A DNA stretch of 64,000 nucleotides from Gordius sp. MW1 (Eukaryota > Nematomorpha > Gordioida > Gordea > Gordiidae). The translations under genes were made by a program, and so were the position numbers. A model generated the notes under the pieces. The model was not told the origin of the DNA. It made no database searches and saw only the letters and a program-made list of their open reading frames with translations. Below are positions 1 through 12,200 of this stretch, piece by piece (the stretch's first letter is position 1; each line of letters opens with the position of its first letter). The stretch covers positions 29,946,001 to 30,010,000 of the forward strand of contig OZ038526.1 in the NCBI GenBank assembly GCA_964036665.1, written 5' to 3'.

Positions 1-194
1 ACCTTTATATGTCTCCATAAATTGGCTGTTGAGGTTCTTGAAGCCGCCACAACTTTAGTGCATAGTTTGCACTTAACTTTGAATGAATCTTTATCTGAAG
101 ATACATATTTGAAGTATTCTTCCATTGAAGGCCAAGGTAAAAAGGTAGATTGAGCTGCCTCGTTCCTATTATCTACTTCAGAAATGGTATCCAT
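1..194 (-). CDS. BED zinc-finger protein, N-terminal part (cut by window edge)
   Basis: Reading the minus strand from an ATG at 192-194 gives an open frame that runs off the left edge, about 64 residues. It starts MDTISEVDN and contains an aromatic-rich start (FLPWPSMEEYFKYV), then K-C-K-L-C (first Cys pair) and later N-L-W-R-H, the pattern of the BED zinc finger (C-x2-C then an L-W-x-H core). BED fingers bind DNA and occur in hAT transposases and in domesticated ZBED genes. hAT relics are common elsewhere in this window, so a transposase or a ZBED-type host gene are both possible. The downstream part is outside the window, so intactness cannot be judged. Confidence 0.6.
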   Translation of the reverse strand, partial: MDTISEVDNRNEAAQSTFLPWPSMEEYFKYVSSDKDSFKVKCKLCTKVVAASRTSTANLWRHIK

Positions 195-339
195 CTTTTC
201 TAAAAAATTTTGTGTTTTTAAAATCAAAAATTTGCGGTTACTGTGTGTCTGTATGATTACCGACAAGACCATGCACGTCAAATTGTTGACGCATATACAC
301 TCGGCTTATAAATTTATTTTAAATAATATATTTGTGATG

Positions 340-540
340 AACTAGTTCAATTACATTGTATAGTTCAAGTTCAAGTTCAGAATTAGAAAAAAAATAACTA
401 GTTCAAGTTCAAGTTCAATCTTAAAAAAATGAACTAGTTCAAGTTCACAGTTCAAATTTTTGGGAAGGTAACTAGTTCAGTTCTAAGTTCAGAAAAAAAT
501 GAACTAGTTCTATGAACTAGTTCAAAATGAACTAGTTCTT
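340..540. repeat. AGTTCAAGTTCA / GAACTAGTTC low-complexity repeat
   Basis: About 200 bases in which AGTTCA and the palindrome GAACTAGTTC recur many times with A-rich spacers. It is degenerate and lies upstream of the BED-finger start codon, on the other side from the coding part. No function is apparent. Confidence 0.75.
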
Positions 541-740
541 AACAGCTCTGCTTTTACGTTACTGCGCCAGTTGTTATATTTCCTTTGTTCCCCGCTACTT
601 ATCGTCTAGCATCTGGTAAACACCCCTTGTATCTACGACTGCTATTCTTGACATATACGTGTTAGGCTCCACGCCAGTTGCTCTTCTCCCTTGCGTCCCT
701 TACGTTGCTCTTCTTCGATTTCCTTTGTCTATCTCCTACT

Positions 741-862
741 ATCGTATAACTTTGGTCACATATCCCCTGCCATGCTAGCTACTCTTCACATATATGTCAT
801 TATCGTATAACTCTGGTCACATATCCCCTGCCATGCTAGCTACTCTTCACATATATGTCATA
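741..862. repeat. 61-bp tandem duplication
   Basis: Two head-to-tail copies, 741-801 and 802-862, begin ATCGTATAAC and end TATATGTCAT; they differ at only a base or so (CTTTGG against CTCTGG). The near identity points to a recent local duplication just upstream of the MAEA-like gene. The rest of 541-966 shows nothing recognisable. Confidence 0.85.
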
Positions 863-966
863 CATATAGGACAGTTAGTAGTGGAGCTGCGATAATTGAG
901 ATGAGCAGGAGCGGATTTCTCTAGTTTTTGGCAGGAGCGATTCATTCATCATTGCTCAGCTGTTTC

Positions 967-3900
967 ATGGATATTAAATCTTTGGAATATTCAACCATAA
1001 AAGTATATATTAACCTAAATTAAATATATTTTTAGATACCCTATGAGAATTTCAATAAAAAATACAGAAATTCATTGAAATTACTTGATAAAGAATTTAA
1101 TCAGATGCAATATATAATTAATGAAGCTGATAAATCTATCAAGGATTTAAAAGATACTCCAGAATGTATAGATAAAATATCTAATGTGATTGATAACATT
1201 TCGGAAAAATTGCGTAATTTGAAACGAAAGGTTAGTATGCTTTATTTTGGTTTAATATAGACTCTTATTTTATTATTTGCTTTTTAATATAAAAATTTAC
1301 TTTTAATATATTTTGGATTAACTGAAAATTGCTCAATTTAATTTGACTAGGCAAAAGAAAGCTTAAATGATGAACAAGAAGCCTTAAAGGTTTGTAAAAC
1401 AAGAGTAGAACATTTAAAAGAGGGTTGCATTGCAGCCAATACTTTAGATGTTATAACTAATTCCAAACAAGAAGAATTTATTTCTGTTAATCAAAATTCT
1501 CACACTTGTAGAGATGACTTGACTAATTTAGATGATATATCTAAAAGAAGAAATGTCTCTAATAAGTCTGATAGTCAATTTATAGAGGCTTCATCAAAAT
1601 TAAACATATGGAAAAAGAAAAGGCTTGATAGGATGCTAATAGAGTACTTTTTGAGGCATGGCTATTATGAAACTGCTATATCTTTGGCAGAATATTCTAA
1701 TATAAAAGTAAATTCTTGTCCAATTCTTCTTTTATTTCATTAAATAATATATCTCTACTTGTTTAAAAAATGTATTAAATTTTTTTAGAATTTAACCAAT
1801 ATTGATCTATTTTTGATGGCTAAAGAAATTGAAAATTCATTACTTGCACAACAAACATCACTTTGTCTCACTTGGTGTTATGAAAATAAATCAAAATTAA
1901 AGAAAATTAAGGTAATATTTAAATCAAAAAATTTAATCTCTTTTCCTTGAAAAACGCCATACCATATTAACTTTGGATGGGGCTTGGGTCAAAAAATTGT
2001 TCAGCTTTATATTTTTGATAAGCTTTACAATTAAGTAAATATTAGATTTATCTATAGGGAATATTAAAATAAATGTTACTGTTAATAGTTGTAAATTGTT
2101 AAACATTATAATCATTAGGATTTCTGTGGAGACGTATAATTTTAAACCACAACACTTTCTCAGTCAAACAACAGTCTATCTGAGTGCATTTTATTAACTA
2201 AGCACCCTAAAAAAGTTTGATGTTTTTAAATCAATGTCAATACGTTGTTCACATAATATAAATCAATAATCATAGTTTACTTGATTGGCAGTAATTTGAC
2301 TTTGTCTATTTTTTATAAAAATAAGTATAGTCAGTTTAAGATTTACTAACTTCACAAACCCTAAGATTTAATTAAACTGATTAAGCAGATTTGCATTAAT
2401 GTTGAGGAAACTATTACTAATATTTCATTAATATTTGCCTTGTAAATAAGCAGTTTAACAAATAACTAAGTTGTTATTTATATAAGGGCCATTCCATCAC
2501 AAATCAAAACGTTTTCGAACAACCATCTCAGATTTTGATAAATTTTGGTGAGGGTGTAGGCCTCATATATTATAATAATTTCTGATAATTATAGGCTGAT
2601 ACTTTTTTAAGTTATGGACCTTCAAAGGGCTAAAAACACTCTCGAACGAGTTTTCTATAATAGCGCTATCCTTTTAATAGTCTTATTTTTGGGCATTTTA
2701 AAACTATTAACCAACGTTATATTAATTGGCAATTTATGTTATTCTTTATTAATGTATTTTTTTGCCACGTAGAGTAATTTGGAATTTGAAATTAGGATTC
2801 AAGAATTCATTCAATTGTTTCAAAAAGGTTTATTAATCGAAGCCGTCAAGTAAATTTATAGAAGCTTATTTTTTCTTACTTTTTTTGTGCGGTTTTTGCG
2901 CATTAGGTATAGCCGCAAGCACTTTTCGTCCGGGCTAGAGGAAAGTAACTATCAGCAAGTTAAAAAAATCATGGGTCTCCTAGCCTTTAGTCCAACCGAC
3001 TTGACAAACTCTTACAAGGTTAGGCCCTAGTTAATGTTTTATTCATACACTAATGATACAATCATAGACTAGATAGACTCATGGGCTTAGCCAAGGGGGG
3101 GGGGCAGGGAGGGGCGCCCCGTTCTAAATCCAAAATTTTAATGAAATTTATAAAAATTGTGGGTAAATTTCAAAAAATGAGCCCCTTCCTAAATCATTAT
3201 TGTCCCCCTCTAATTCCTATGCTGGCTACGCCCATGTTTATAGACTAATGATAAAGTCATAGACTAGATAGACTGCTCAGCACGTTTAAATAAGTGTACC
3301 ATTTTTCCGCCATTTTAAAATGTGCACAAATGAGGGAAGAACATATGGATTATAGTGATCTTTGTTAATTAAAGTGTTTTTAAAACGTAATAAAAAATAT
3401 CCAACTAGTTACACATTAAAAACAGCATTTAAAATATATATAAATTTGAAATAATAACTCTTGAAATAAATATAGAGGAAACTCACAGAAAAACATTTTT
3501 CACGCCGGTTAATTAGTTTTTAATTTATCGTAAAATTCCCCTTATTTCCTATATTTAATATCACAAAATCACCGCAGGTTGACTAGTGTAATTTTCAATT
3601 AAAAACTCAGCTGTTAGTTTGTTATCCCAAAAAATGATTATTAAAAGTTAAGTTTACTCATTAAAAAGTATGAGGAAAACGATGTAAATTTAAACGTGAT
3701 CTGATTTTTTTCAACTAATTTTGACAGGAGTTTTTGAGCGTGAAACGCTGGGTTACTTTGGTACACATGCTTCGAGACGCCATATACAAGATGTATCAAT
3801 TGGATCAACAATCCATATTTTCCATTTCCCTGCAAGCTGGTCTAGCTTCCCTAAAAACCCCGTGAGTTATTGATGTGAAATTTCCATTCGTTAGCTTAAA

Positions 3901-5269
3901 CGTTATCATGTCTTAACACTTTTTAGTTTTTAATTAAATTTGTTTTGTACCCTCTATATTATGTGCAAACCTATTTTCAAGTTTAATTTCAAGTACAATT
4001 TTTATTTTTTTGTGCGAGATCTAAAACAGCGTATTCCCATTATAATTCTGATATATCTAGTGTAAGGAACGGTGGAGGGGAAACTATTGAGGATGCAATA
4101 TGATTTTGGTTGATTTTAGGCCATTATTTTAAGTAATAAAATTGGTATAACGGAATCAAGCATATGCCATAGGCATAAAGGAAGAATCCGCAATATTTAA
4201 AATGATTGTAATTTAGCGTTGAATTTGTTAAACTTTTGAAAATGTATATAATACAGCGCATCGTATAAGATATGGAGTTTTCACCGAAATTCTATATTTC
4301 ATTATAATTGTTTTGATAAGAGCCGTTTTAATTTAAATTTGCTTAATGGTATAGCTTATGCATGTTTAATTCTGGTCCTGGAAAATTATTCATAGTTACC
4401 ACAAATTTATCGTGTCTAATCAATAATTTTAAGCTGGCAGCATGCATGTTACTTTTTAAATTACATTGCTAAAGATAATAATTGTGGAACATTTTAAGAC
4501 TTATATTTAGGATATGGTCCACCTAAGTATAATTAACAATGCAAAAAATTCTGAATGCCAGAGTATAACTATGGCTGCGAAAGTTGTAACAGGCCCGTCC
4601 CAAGGATTTATCAACCTATAGGTGGCTGACATGGTCTGGTAAACCGTGTGCACTTATGATAAATTTTTTTAATATATATTTTATTTGTTTATACCAGTGA
4701 TGAGATGAGAGATTTTCCATAAATTTTTTACGAGTTATAATTTTGTTCCGACTGGAAACTTATAAATCATTTAAATTAATACTCTTGCTTACTGGCTAAT
4801 ATATAAATAAAATTTATGTCTTTGAATGTTATGTTTTATACCTTCTCACCCATTAACTCATTATTCTCATAAGCAAAAAAGTTTATTAATTTTGTTATAC
4901 AGGCAATGTTATAATCGGTGCGCAGACCAAAAACCGGCTAACATGCAGTGTCCCATATGCAATTCGCGTATGGGCGAGTTGGCAGAACTTTTACCCTTTG
5001 CCCACAGTACCCAATCTCGCCTCATTTGTAGACTGTCACGAGATGCTCTAGACGAGAATAATCCTCCTCTCATGCTTCCGAACGGGCAAATTTATGGAAA
5101 AAAGGTTTGGTTGTTATTTGCTATTTAATCTTAAAATTGAATGGGTTTAAAAATGTCTTATTTTTAGGCACTTTTGGAAATGGCGTCTAAGAATGACAAT
5201 AAAATAACCTGTCCACTTACGAAAGAAGTCTACAAAATGGATCAAATTGAAAAAGTGTACATTATGTAG
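967..5269 (+). CDS. MAEA: E3 ubiquitin ligase subunit MAEA (GID/CTLH complex RING-Gid protein)
   Basis: Catalytic RING-like subunit of the CTLH/GID ubiquitin ligase, which marks proteins for proteasomal turnover. Nine exons: 967-1002, 1036-1230, 1351-1707, 1789-1911, 2773-2849, 2907-3018, 3728-3861, 4903-5104, 5168-5269; all borders are GT-AG and phases agree, giving 445 residues (human about 396). The first exon encodes MDIKSLEYSTIK; the second continues with IPYENFNKKYR as in the family. A LisH motif lies near residues 161-196 (WKKKRLDRMLIEYFLRHGYY), followed by CTLH/CRA sequence and a C-terminal RING-Gid from about 361 (CPIC) to the conserved end KVYIM. The extra length is mostly a Ser/Asn-rich insert of about 40 residues before LisH in exon 3. 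Introns range from 33 nt to about 1 kb. The orthology call is from remembered family sequence and is strong. Confidence 0.95.
3080..3236. mobile_element. CATGGGCGTAGCC-type MITE, copy M1 (MAEA intron)
   Basis: Starts CATGGGCTTAGCCA followed by a G run and ends TGGCTACGCCCATG, inverted ends shared with about ten other copies in the window. The middle has the family blocks AAATTTCAAAAAATG and CTAAATCATTATTG. It is flanked by a 31-base direct repeat (about 3047-3079 and 3241-3273) containing CATAGACTAGATAGACT. Confidence 0.75.
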
Positions 5270-5356
5270 TTGTTAAGTGCTTCGTTTTAACTAATACATT
5301 ATTTAATATGGATATATTATTTATTATGGTCATCTTTATTTATAAGCGTTTATTGT

Positions 5357-5362
5357 AATAAA
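5357..5362 (+). terminator. Polyadenylation signal AATAAA of the MAEA gene
   Basis: AATAAA lies 88 bases after the MAEA stop codon in an otherwise noncoding AT-rich stretch, the expected place for the cleavage and polyadenylation signal. Confidence 0.55.
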
Positions 5363-5524
5363 ATATCATTTATTATATATTTTACCTTCAACTAGTTGGT
5401 GAGTTACACTCAAAAATAAATACGTTACAAATAGATATGTGTAAAATTTAAGTATCGAATACGAGTTATTACCAGTGGCGTAGCTAGCCTTTTTGGCTTG
5501 GGGGGGGGGCTGAGCTGGTCAAAC

Positions 5525-5635
5525 CATGGGCGTAGGTAGGGGGGGGGGAATAAAAAAAATACCTACGAAACCCTTAAAAATTAAAAGTATTTATGTTTTG
5601 CCCCAACTCCAATCCAAAACCTGGATACGACCATG
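5525..5635. mobile_element. CATGGGCGTAGCC-type MITE, copy M2, with 8-bp target duplication
   Basis: Begins CATGGGCGTAGG plus a run of Gs and ends ACGACCATG. It is bordered by GGTCAAAC (5517-5524) and GGTCAAAT (5636-5643), an 8-bp target site duplication with one mismatch, typical of hAT-type transposition. It sits inside an older related repeat (about 5475-5700) that starts CAGTGGCGTAGCTAGCC and ends CCGCCACTAC. The remaining 5363-6247 stretch contains only AT-rich sequence and a short dispersed repeat at 6126-6165. Confidence 0.7.
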
Positions 5636-6125
5636 GGTCAAATGCAATTGAAAATTTTTTCCCTCATAAACGTTGGACAAACTTAAAATTCCGCCACTAC
5701 TTTGTGTATTTTTTCTAATAACATCACACTGGTATGTATCAGACCCTCATGTTTATAGGGCATAAAAAAATTTATTCATAAATAAAATAAAGTAATGTAG
5801 TTGAAATTGAAACAATATAGAAAATTTCACATGGTATAATAAGTTTTGTATAAATGATTTGTAAAGGCACAAAGTGGAACGGGGATATTGACAAGAAATC
5901 TTTGACATTTGAAAAAATAATACAAATAGTTAAAAAAAAACTATATAAAAAAGCTTTTATAAAAATTATTGCCACAACCCTAAAAATCTTGGCCCTATAT
6001 AAAACAAATTTTAATTTTAAATATGCAATATTGGCAGCATTTTCAGGCAGCATTTATATCAGGAAAACAATGAGAACATATAAAAGTCTTTTTTAAGGAG
6101 ATCCTCAAACAGCTCAGTGTGCGTG

Positions 6126-6165
6126 CTCGCGTTTGTAGTTGAAGCTACTTAGCAATTTAACAACT
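6126..6165 (-). repeat. Dispersed AGTTGTTAAATTGCT repeat, copy 1
   Basis: On the minus strand this reads AGTTGTTAAATTGCTAAG followed by AGCTTCAAC. The same block occurs on the plus strand at 55747-55777 and 57470-57499. The adjacent motif CTCAGTGTGCGTGCTCGCGT (6110-6129) also recurs near 57607, so both belong to one unclassified repeat family. Confidence 0.6.
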
Positions 6166-6247
6166 ATAGTTTTTACAACAATACTGTCAAAGTAACAGAT
6201 TGACCACACAATATCAATGACCTAATAAAGTCAGCTGTAGTTGTCAT

Positions 6248-9200
6248 ATGGATAATCCAAAGTTATGGGGGGTAGAAAGTTTTTTAAATAAAAATATCTA
6301 TAATTAAAATAGAAAATGTGAACCATGGGTCGCAAATAGAAAGACTGCAGCTTCTCAAAGCTTATGATGAAGTATAATTTATCATCTACACAGGTTTCTA
6401 ATTATATTATTATTTAAATGCAGGGTTATCAATGTGAGGAAAGTGATGATTGGGAGAATCCAAACTTTAAACTGTACAAGCTCACAGACAGATATGGTTT
6501 TTTACAGTAAATATTTATAATATTAGACAAGTTTTATTTTATAATCAGTGAAAATGATGTATCTCCTGAATTGGAAGAGCTTGATAAAAAGGTTTGCTGA
6601 TTATAATGTTCAATGATTTTATTTTTTAAATACTTTTCTTTAATAAATCTCAGAAGTAATTGTACACTTATATATGTAAGAGTATATATTTAAAACACTA
6701 TTATAGTTTAAAGAATTGGAGATAAAAAGGTCTAACAAATGGCTGAAAATGCTAAAAAATTGGAAGAAATATTTTCCCTCTGACAAGGTAATATCTTAAA
6801 ATACATTTTAATCTAAATTATTTTTGTTTTTATATTTTTAATGAATTTAGTTTTTAAACACATTTAATGTTGACAGAAAACTCTAAGTGGTGATTTTACT
6901 TTAAAAGTACTTGTTTTCAAAGTATTTAGTTACTTAACATATCTTAGCTCACTAAACGCATTTACAAAGGCATCCCAGAACCAGTGCGTGGTGAAGTATG
7001 GGCTAGACTCCTGGATGTGTATGCCGTCAAAAAGGAAAACCACAACATCTATGTGGTAGATAAGCCATTTATTAATTAATTATGAAAAACTATATATACA
7101 ATAATTTAATCATAAAAATGTATATTTTGGATTTTTATTACTTTGTTTGACAGTAACTAAGAAAATATTGTGGTATTTGATAATAATTTGAGCCCAAAAA
7201 GATGTTATAATGTGCATGATGTTATAACTTTACTAAACTTAATTTTAAAACAATACTAGTATCCATGCTCCTTTATTATATTTATGGATTTGCAAAAATT
7301 GAGTTTATTTTGCACATTTATTATTTCGAGAGTTGATGAAAGCAGACTTTTCCCATTTCTCAGCTTTCTGCATTCTTGGATTAATTTAAGTACTTAATTT
7401 ATCACCTGGAAGTGTCTTGCCAATTATAATTTTGTATTATTCATTTACCATACACACCTTTAAGTATTATTAAACTTAGTGGAAAAGTTGACATTAACTT
7501 TTTATTAGTAAAATCTAAAATATAATTCAAATAATAACTGGTTAACACTCCGGCATGCCAAAAAAAGTGACTTGCTTGGACAAGTACTGAAGATTGCATC
7601 TTTAAGTAGCTACAACTTGGTTATTTTAACAGTTTAACTTTTTGAACTTTGCATTCATATGATTTTAACATTACTACATAAATTGCTTCTTGTTATATGC
7701 AATTTATAATTTTATAACAATTAATAACCCCTCTTAGACTTCTCCCTAGTAGTGTTGGAAAAACGGCTTGATTTTGTTTGGTCAGGTTTTTGGTTTTTAG
7801 TCGACCTCAAGGCTTAGTCGAAATTTGAAAAACAGAAGTTTTTAAATGACTGTAAGTCCATCATGGATGTAGCTAGGAGAAAGCGGGAAGGGACGACTAA
7901 ACTTTTATAAATCTAGAAATTTTTTTGAAATTTAATATAACTATATGCATTCAATTTGCAAAAAATTAATATTTTGCCCCTCCTTAAATCATTAGTGCCC
8001 CCCTTTAGTTCCATTTAGTGTTGTAAAAACGGCTGGATTTTGTTTGGTCGACTTTTGGTTTTAGTCGACTAAATTATATCAACAAACCAAAGATTTTTTG
8101 GTCTCTTTTTCTTGGTCGCAAAAGGGGGCAGCACGGGTTTAAATTAGTTGTTTTTTTTGCCAATTTGAGTTAAGAAAAGATAAACCAAAAACTTTAAATA
8201 ATAGGTTGTATTCCACTCTACCAAAAAATTCTTCTCAAAATAAAGCTATTTTATTTCATATTTTTAAATTAGGTGGTTTTTACAATATTCTTCTTTTTAG
8301 TATTGTTGAACCTTGGTAAATATTTTACCCCTTAAATATAATCAATTTGCCATAAGGACATTTTTTGTCTAAACGGGCGTGGGCGTAGCCAGCGGGAGGC
8401 AGGGAGGGGCGGCTGCCCCCCCCTCTAATTATAAAAAATTCTTACAAATTAATAATTATGGGTAAAATTTCAAAAAATTATCATTTTGCCCTCCCCTAAA
8501 TCATTATTGTCCCCCCCTCTAGTTTCAATCCTGGCTACGCCCATGTGCTCAGGTCATTTCAGGGAAAAAGATATTACATACCCTCCCTATTTTCGTTAAA
8601 CATTGTTTTCTGTTAAAAGCGCCCTTGTTAATTTTTCACCTTTTTTATGGCACCCCTACTGTGTATCGAAAAGCCTTTTCTTAATAAATGGTAAATCAAT
8701 AAAGATAGGGTAGGGGTTGGAATAAGTTACTTTTTCCCATCTCATAACTAAACTACTACTTCTCCTTTAATTGACTGACTATAGCAAACAAGCGAGCTTA
8801 GTATTGATAAATTACGGGCCTATGTAATTCCCTCACATGGAATATTAATTAGGTTAAGTTAAACTTTTGATCATAAATTAACATTGTACTCTTGGCGGCC
8901 ATATTGAAAGTTCAAATAATTGAATGTTAGTTGCTTAGAGAGATGGGAGTAGCCAAGGGGGGGGGGGCAGGGAAGGGCGGCTGCCCCTTTCTAAATCCAA
9001 AAATCTTTAAAATTTAATATAATTATGGCTAAAATTTCAAAAAATGTTCATTTTGCCTTTCTCCAAATTATTATTGTCCCCTTCTAATTCCAATGCTGGG
9101 TACGCCCATATTAGTTGTTTAGAGGCCTGACCCTTGCCCTATCTTAAAAAGTTTTTTAACTTGGTTTTTGCCGTAGTCTTATAAAAAGTTGATTAGATTA

Positions 9201-12200
9201 AATACAACTGTTTCACATATTGCAGCGTTTAATTCGATTATTTATCGACTAGATGTAGTGTTTAATTTAGATACCCGGCCGGTAAAACAATTAAAAATGG
9301 CAGTAAAAGTTAAATTTTGATAAGTGCTTTGATACTATTCTGCAATTCAATTTTGATTTTCAGAATTTTTTTGACAATTACGTGGAATCGCCAAATGATG
9401 CACTATAGAAAACGTTATGGACTGACTATAGACTAATAGGGGGCTAGATTATTAAATATTTACGCATCTTGACATTTATGGGGTTTTTAAATTGATTGGA
9501 TTGTTTTGGTCGATATTCGTTACCATAATATGTAATAACTACTCATTATTACCATATAAATTCAGACAAGCATAAAACTTAAAATTTGAACATTAATAAA
9601 AAGATTAAAATGTAAGTGGAAAGATTTTTGGGCGCTAAGTATATTAGACTTAAAAGGCTAAGGTAGTAATAACCTAAATGGCTGTATCCTCATCAGAGGT
9701 TACATTTGTTGAAAATTTTCTGCCCGAACCTGGCCCGGGCCGATTTTATAACCTAATTGTCCGCCCGAAGACTCTAGGGGTCCGCCCGGCTATGCCCGAA
9801 TCATTAGAGTTGCTCGGTCCGAAATGATTAATTTCGTTATTTCTTCCAAAAATTTTATATTTAAACCTCGTTTATAGATAAGAATTATGTTTAATATATA
9901 TTATATAATTAAATAAAAAAGTGATAAGTTTATACACGAACAGGATACATCATATAAAGAAATCCCATTTAAGCCCTAAGTGCCCCCGAATCTTGTTATG
10001 GTGCTCGCTAGTGTTTTAAAAATGGCTGGGTTTTGTTTGGTCGACCTTTGATTTTACTAAAACTAACGGTCAACTCTAGTCTGTTTTTCCACTTTTGACT
10101 AAACTTGGAGGTCGACTAAACCAAAAGTCGACCAAACAAAACACAGCCGTTTTTGCAATAGTAGTGCCCGCTCAGACTAGTTTAAGCCTGGCGGGTAGCT
10201 GGTGATCCCATCATTTTTGGTCTTTGATCATTATGTCAAAACATGTCAAAATAGATATACATATATATAATGGATAGCCGGTACCAAAGGATCTGTTAAA
10301 TTTTTCTGACACAACCCGGCCCGGTCTAATTTTCTAATTAAATTTCCCGCCTGGGCCCGCTCGAACCCTTCTACGTGTCCGTCTGGCAATGTTCAAATCA
10401 TTAGCGCTACTCAGCCAGATTTACTAATAATTTTGTTATAAACTTGAAAAAATTTTAATTCTTAATTTTTTTGGACATCATCTACGATTTATGAATATTA
10501 CACAATCAAGAGTGACAAAATAATACATCAAAACAAAATAATACACTTTAATCCAATTCTCTTTATGCTTAAATCCCTCGAAACCTATAGTGCGCGCCCC
10601 GCCCTCTTGAAAGTATAATTTTACAATAGTTGCCTGGCCCTTGGGCGGGCAACGGACCGGGCTGGGGTTTTCTGGTTTCTGGCCGATATCATTAAACTAA
10701 ATTAGATGTTCGAAATTGATGTCAAAATACAAAATATTTTTAAGATATAAAATATTATTTTGAAATATGTTTTTATATAAAAGGGGTTGAAGCAATGGGC
10801 TCGTAAATACTCGCCCGAATTGAGGCAAATAGATTTGGACGTTAATCGAACATACAGAGATAACGTTATGTTCACCGAAAGATATGGGACTAAGTAAGCT
10901 TTAAAATTTTATTTTTGAACCATTAATTTTACAAAGGGTTATTATTGTGAATTATATAAATTTTTCTATTTTTTCTTTGTCATTTTATTGTAAATGCATG
11001 TTTTTTATATTTTTTAAACCTTTTTTAATAAAAAAAACATTTGCTTTTTAATTAGCTGTAAAGTGTCCTTGACAAAATATAACATAGCATTTTGATTTTT
11101 ATAAAAATATTCTTTGGGTTTAGTAAATTTTAAATTTTTAAACTACAATATATAATCAAATGATCTTTTAGGCAAAACTCTAAAAGCCTTTAACAAGCTT
11201 ACATTTAAAAACTGAGAACCGTTCCTTTTTTTGTGCTAAAGTCATGATCTTTTTAAGAATGGGGTTTGATATACCCCACAATTCTGCTCAGGGTTAAGAT
11301 TTTCACAAGTAATCTCGAGGGTTAATAAGCATGGGCGTAGCCAGAATTCGAATTAGTGGGGAGCAATATTGATTTAGGGAGGGGCAAAATGAACAATTTT
11401 TGAAATTTTAGCTATTATTTTAAGCGGGACAGTCGCTCATCCCTGCCCCCCCCCCTTGGCTACCATGTTTATAAGTTATCAAATGTTAAATAAGTTATTA
11501 AGACATCTTAGAATGACCTTAAAATTGAAAACTATGCTCAAGATTGATTTATTGTATAATTTTTTCGAGTCACGTGTTGTATTTTTATTTCACAATTTTA
11601 AATGTCAAAATTTGTGTGTTTTTTTGCATGTGCTCTACCTTAGGCAACAAGCTCTCTTTCATGTCTTGGCCGCCTATTCGGCATACAACACCGAGGTTGG
11701 CTATTGCCAGGGTATGAGCCAGATCGCTGCCCTGCTCCTCATGTACCTCAACGAAGAGGTTTGTCGTTTTTAAGCATTAATAAAGTTTGAGACCCCATTA
11801 TTGATAAATTGAAATTTACTTTTGATGGTTTATGTTTCCTATTAGGATTTGGATAATTTTTGATATTGTTCACGAAACATTTTCATTTTGCTGAATTATC
11901 TTGATAAGCCGTTGACCTAAGGTGGCAATATTAATAAAGATATTTTTTTTCCATCCAGCAAATCATTAAATAATGCAACCTGCTCAAAAGGCTTAATAGC
12001 ATGTCTTATAACTATTATGCTATTTGGCGCAGCAAAAAAAGTTTTTGAAACATTAATCTCATAATATTAAGACATAGTCGGTTAGCAATCGGACACGAAT
12101 ATCATGTAAATCGCACCATTCGGGATGGGCTTTGAGTTTCATTAAAAACTTTACCCCACCGATTGATAGCATCGTCGTAATGCCTTAGATTACATAACTC

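Noticed and set aside
5772..6096. Overlapping 80- and 93-codon frames on opposite strands
   Set aside because: AT-rich low-complexity translation (Lys/Ile/Phe), no motif, and both strands are open at once.
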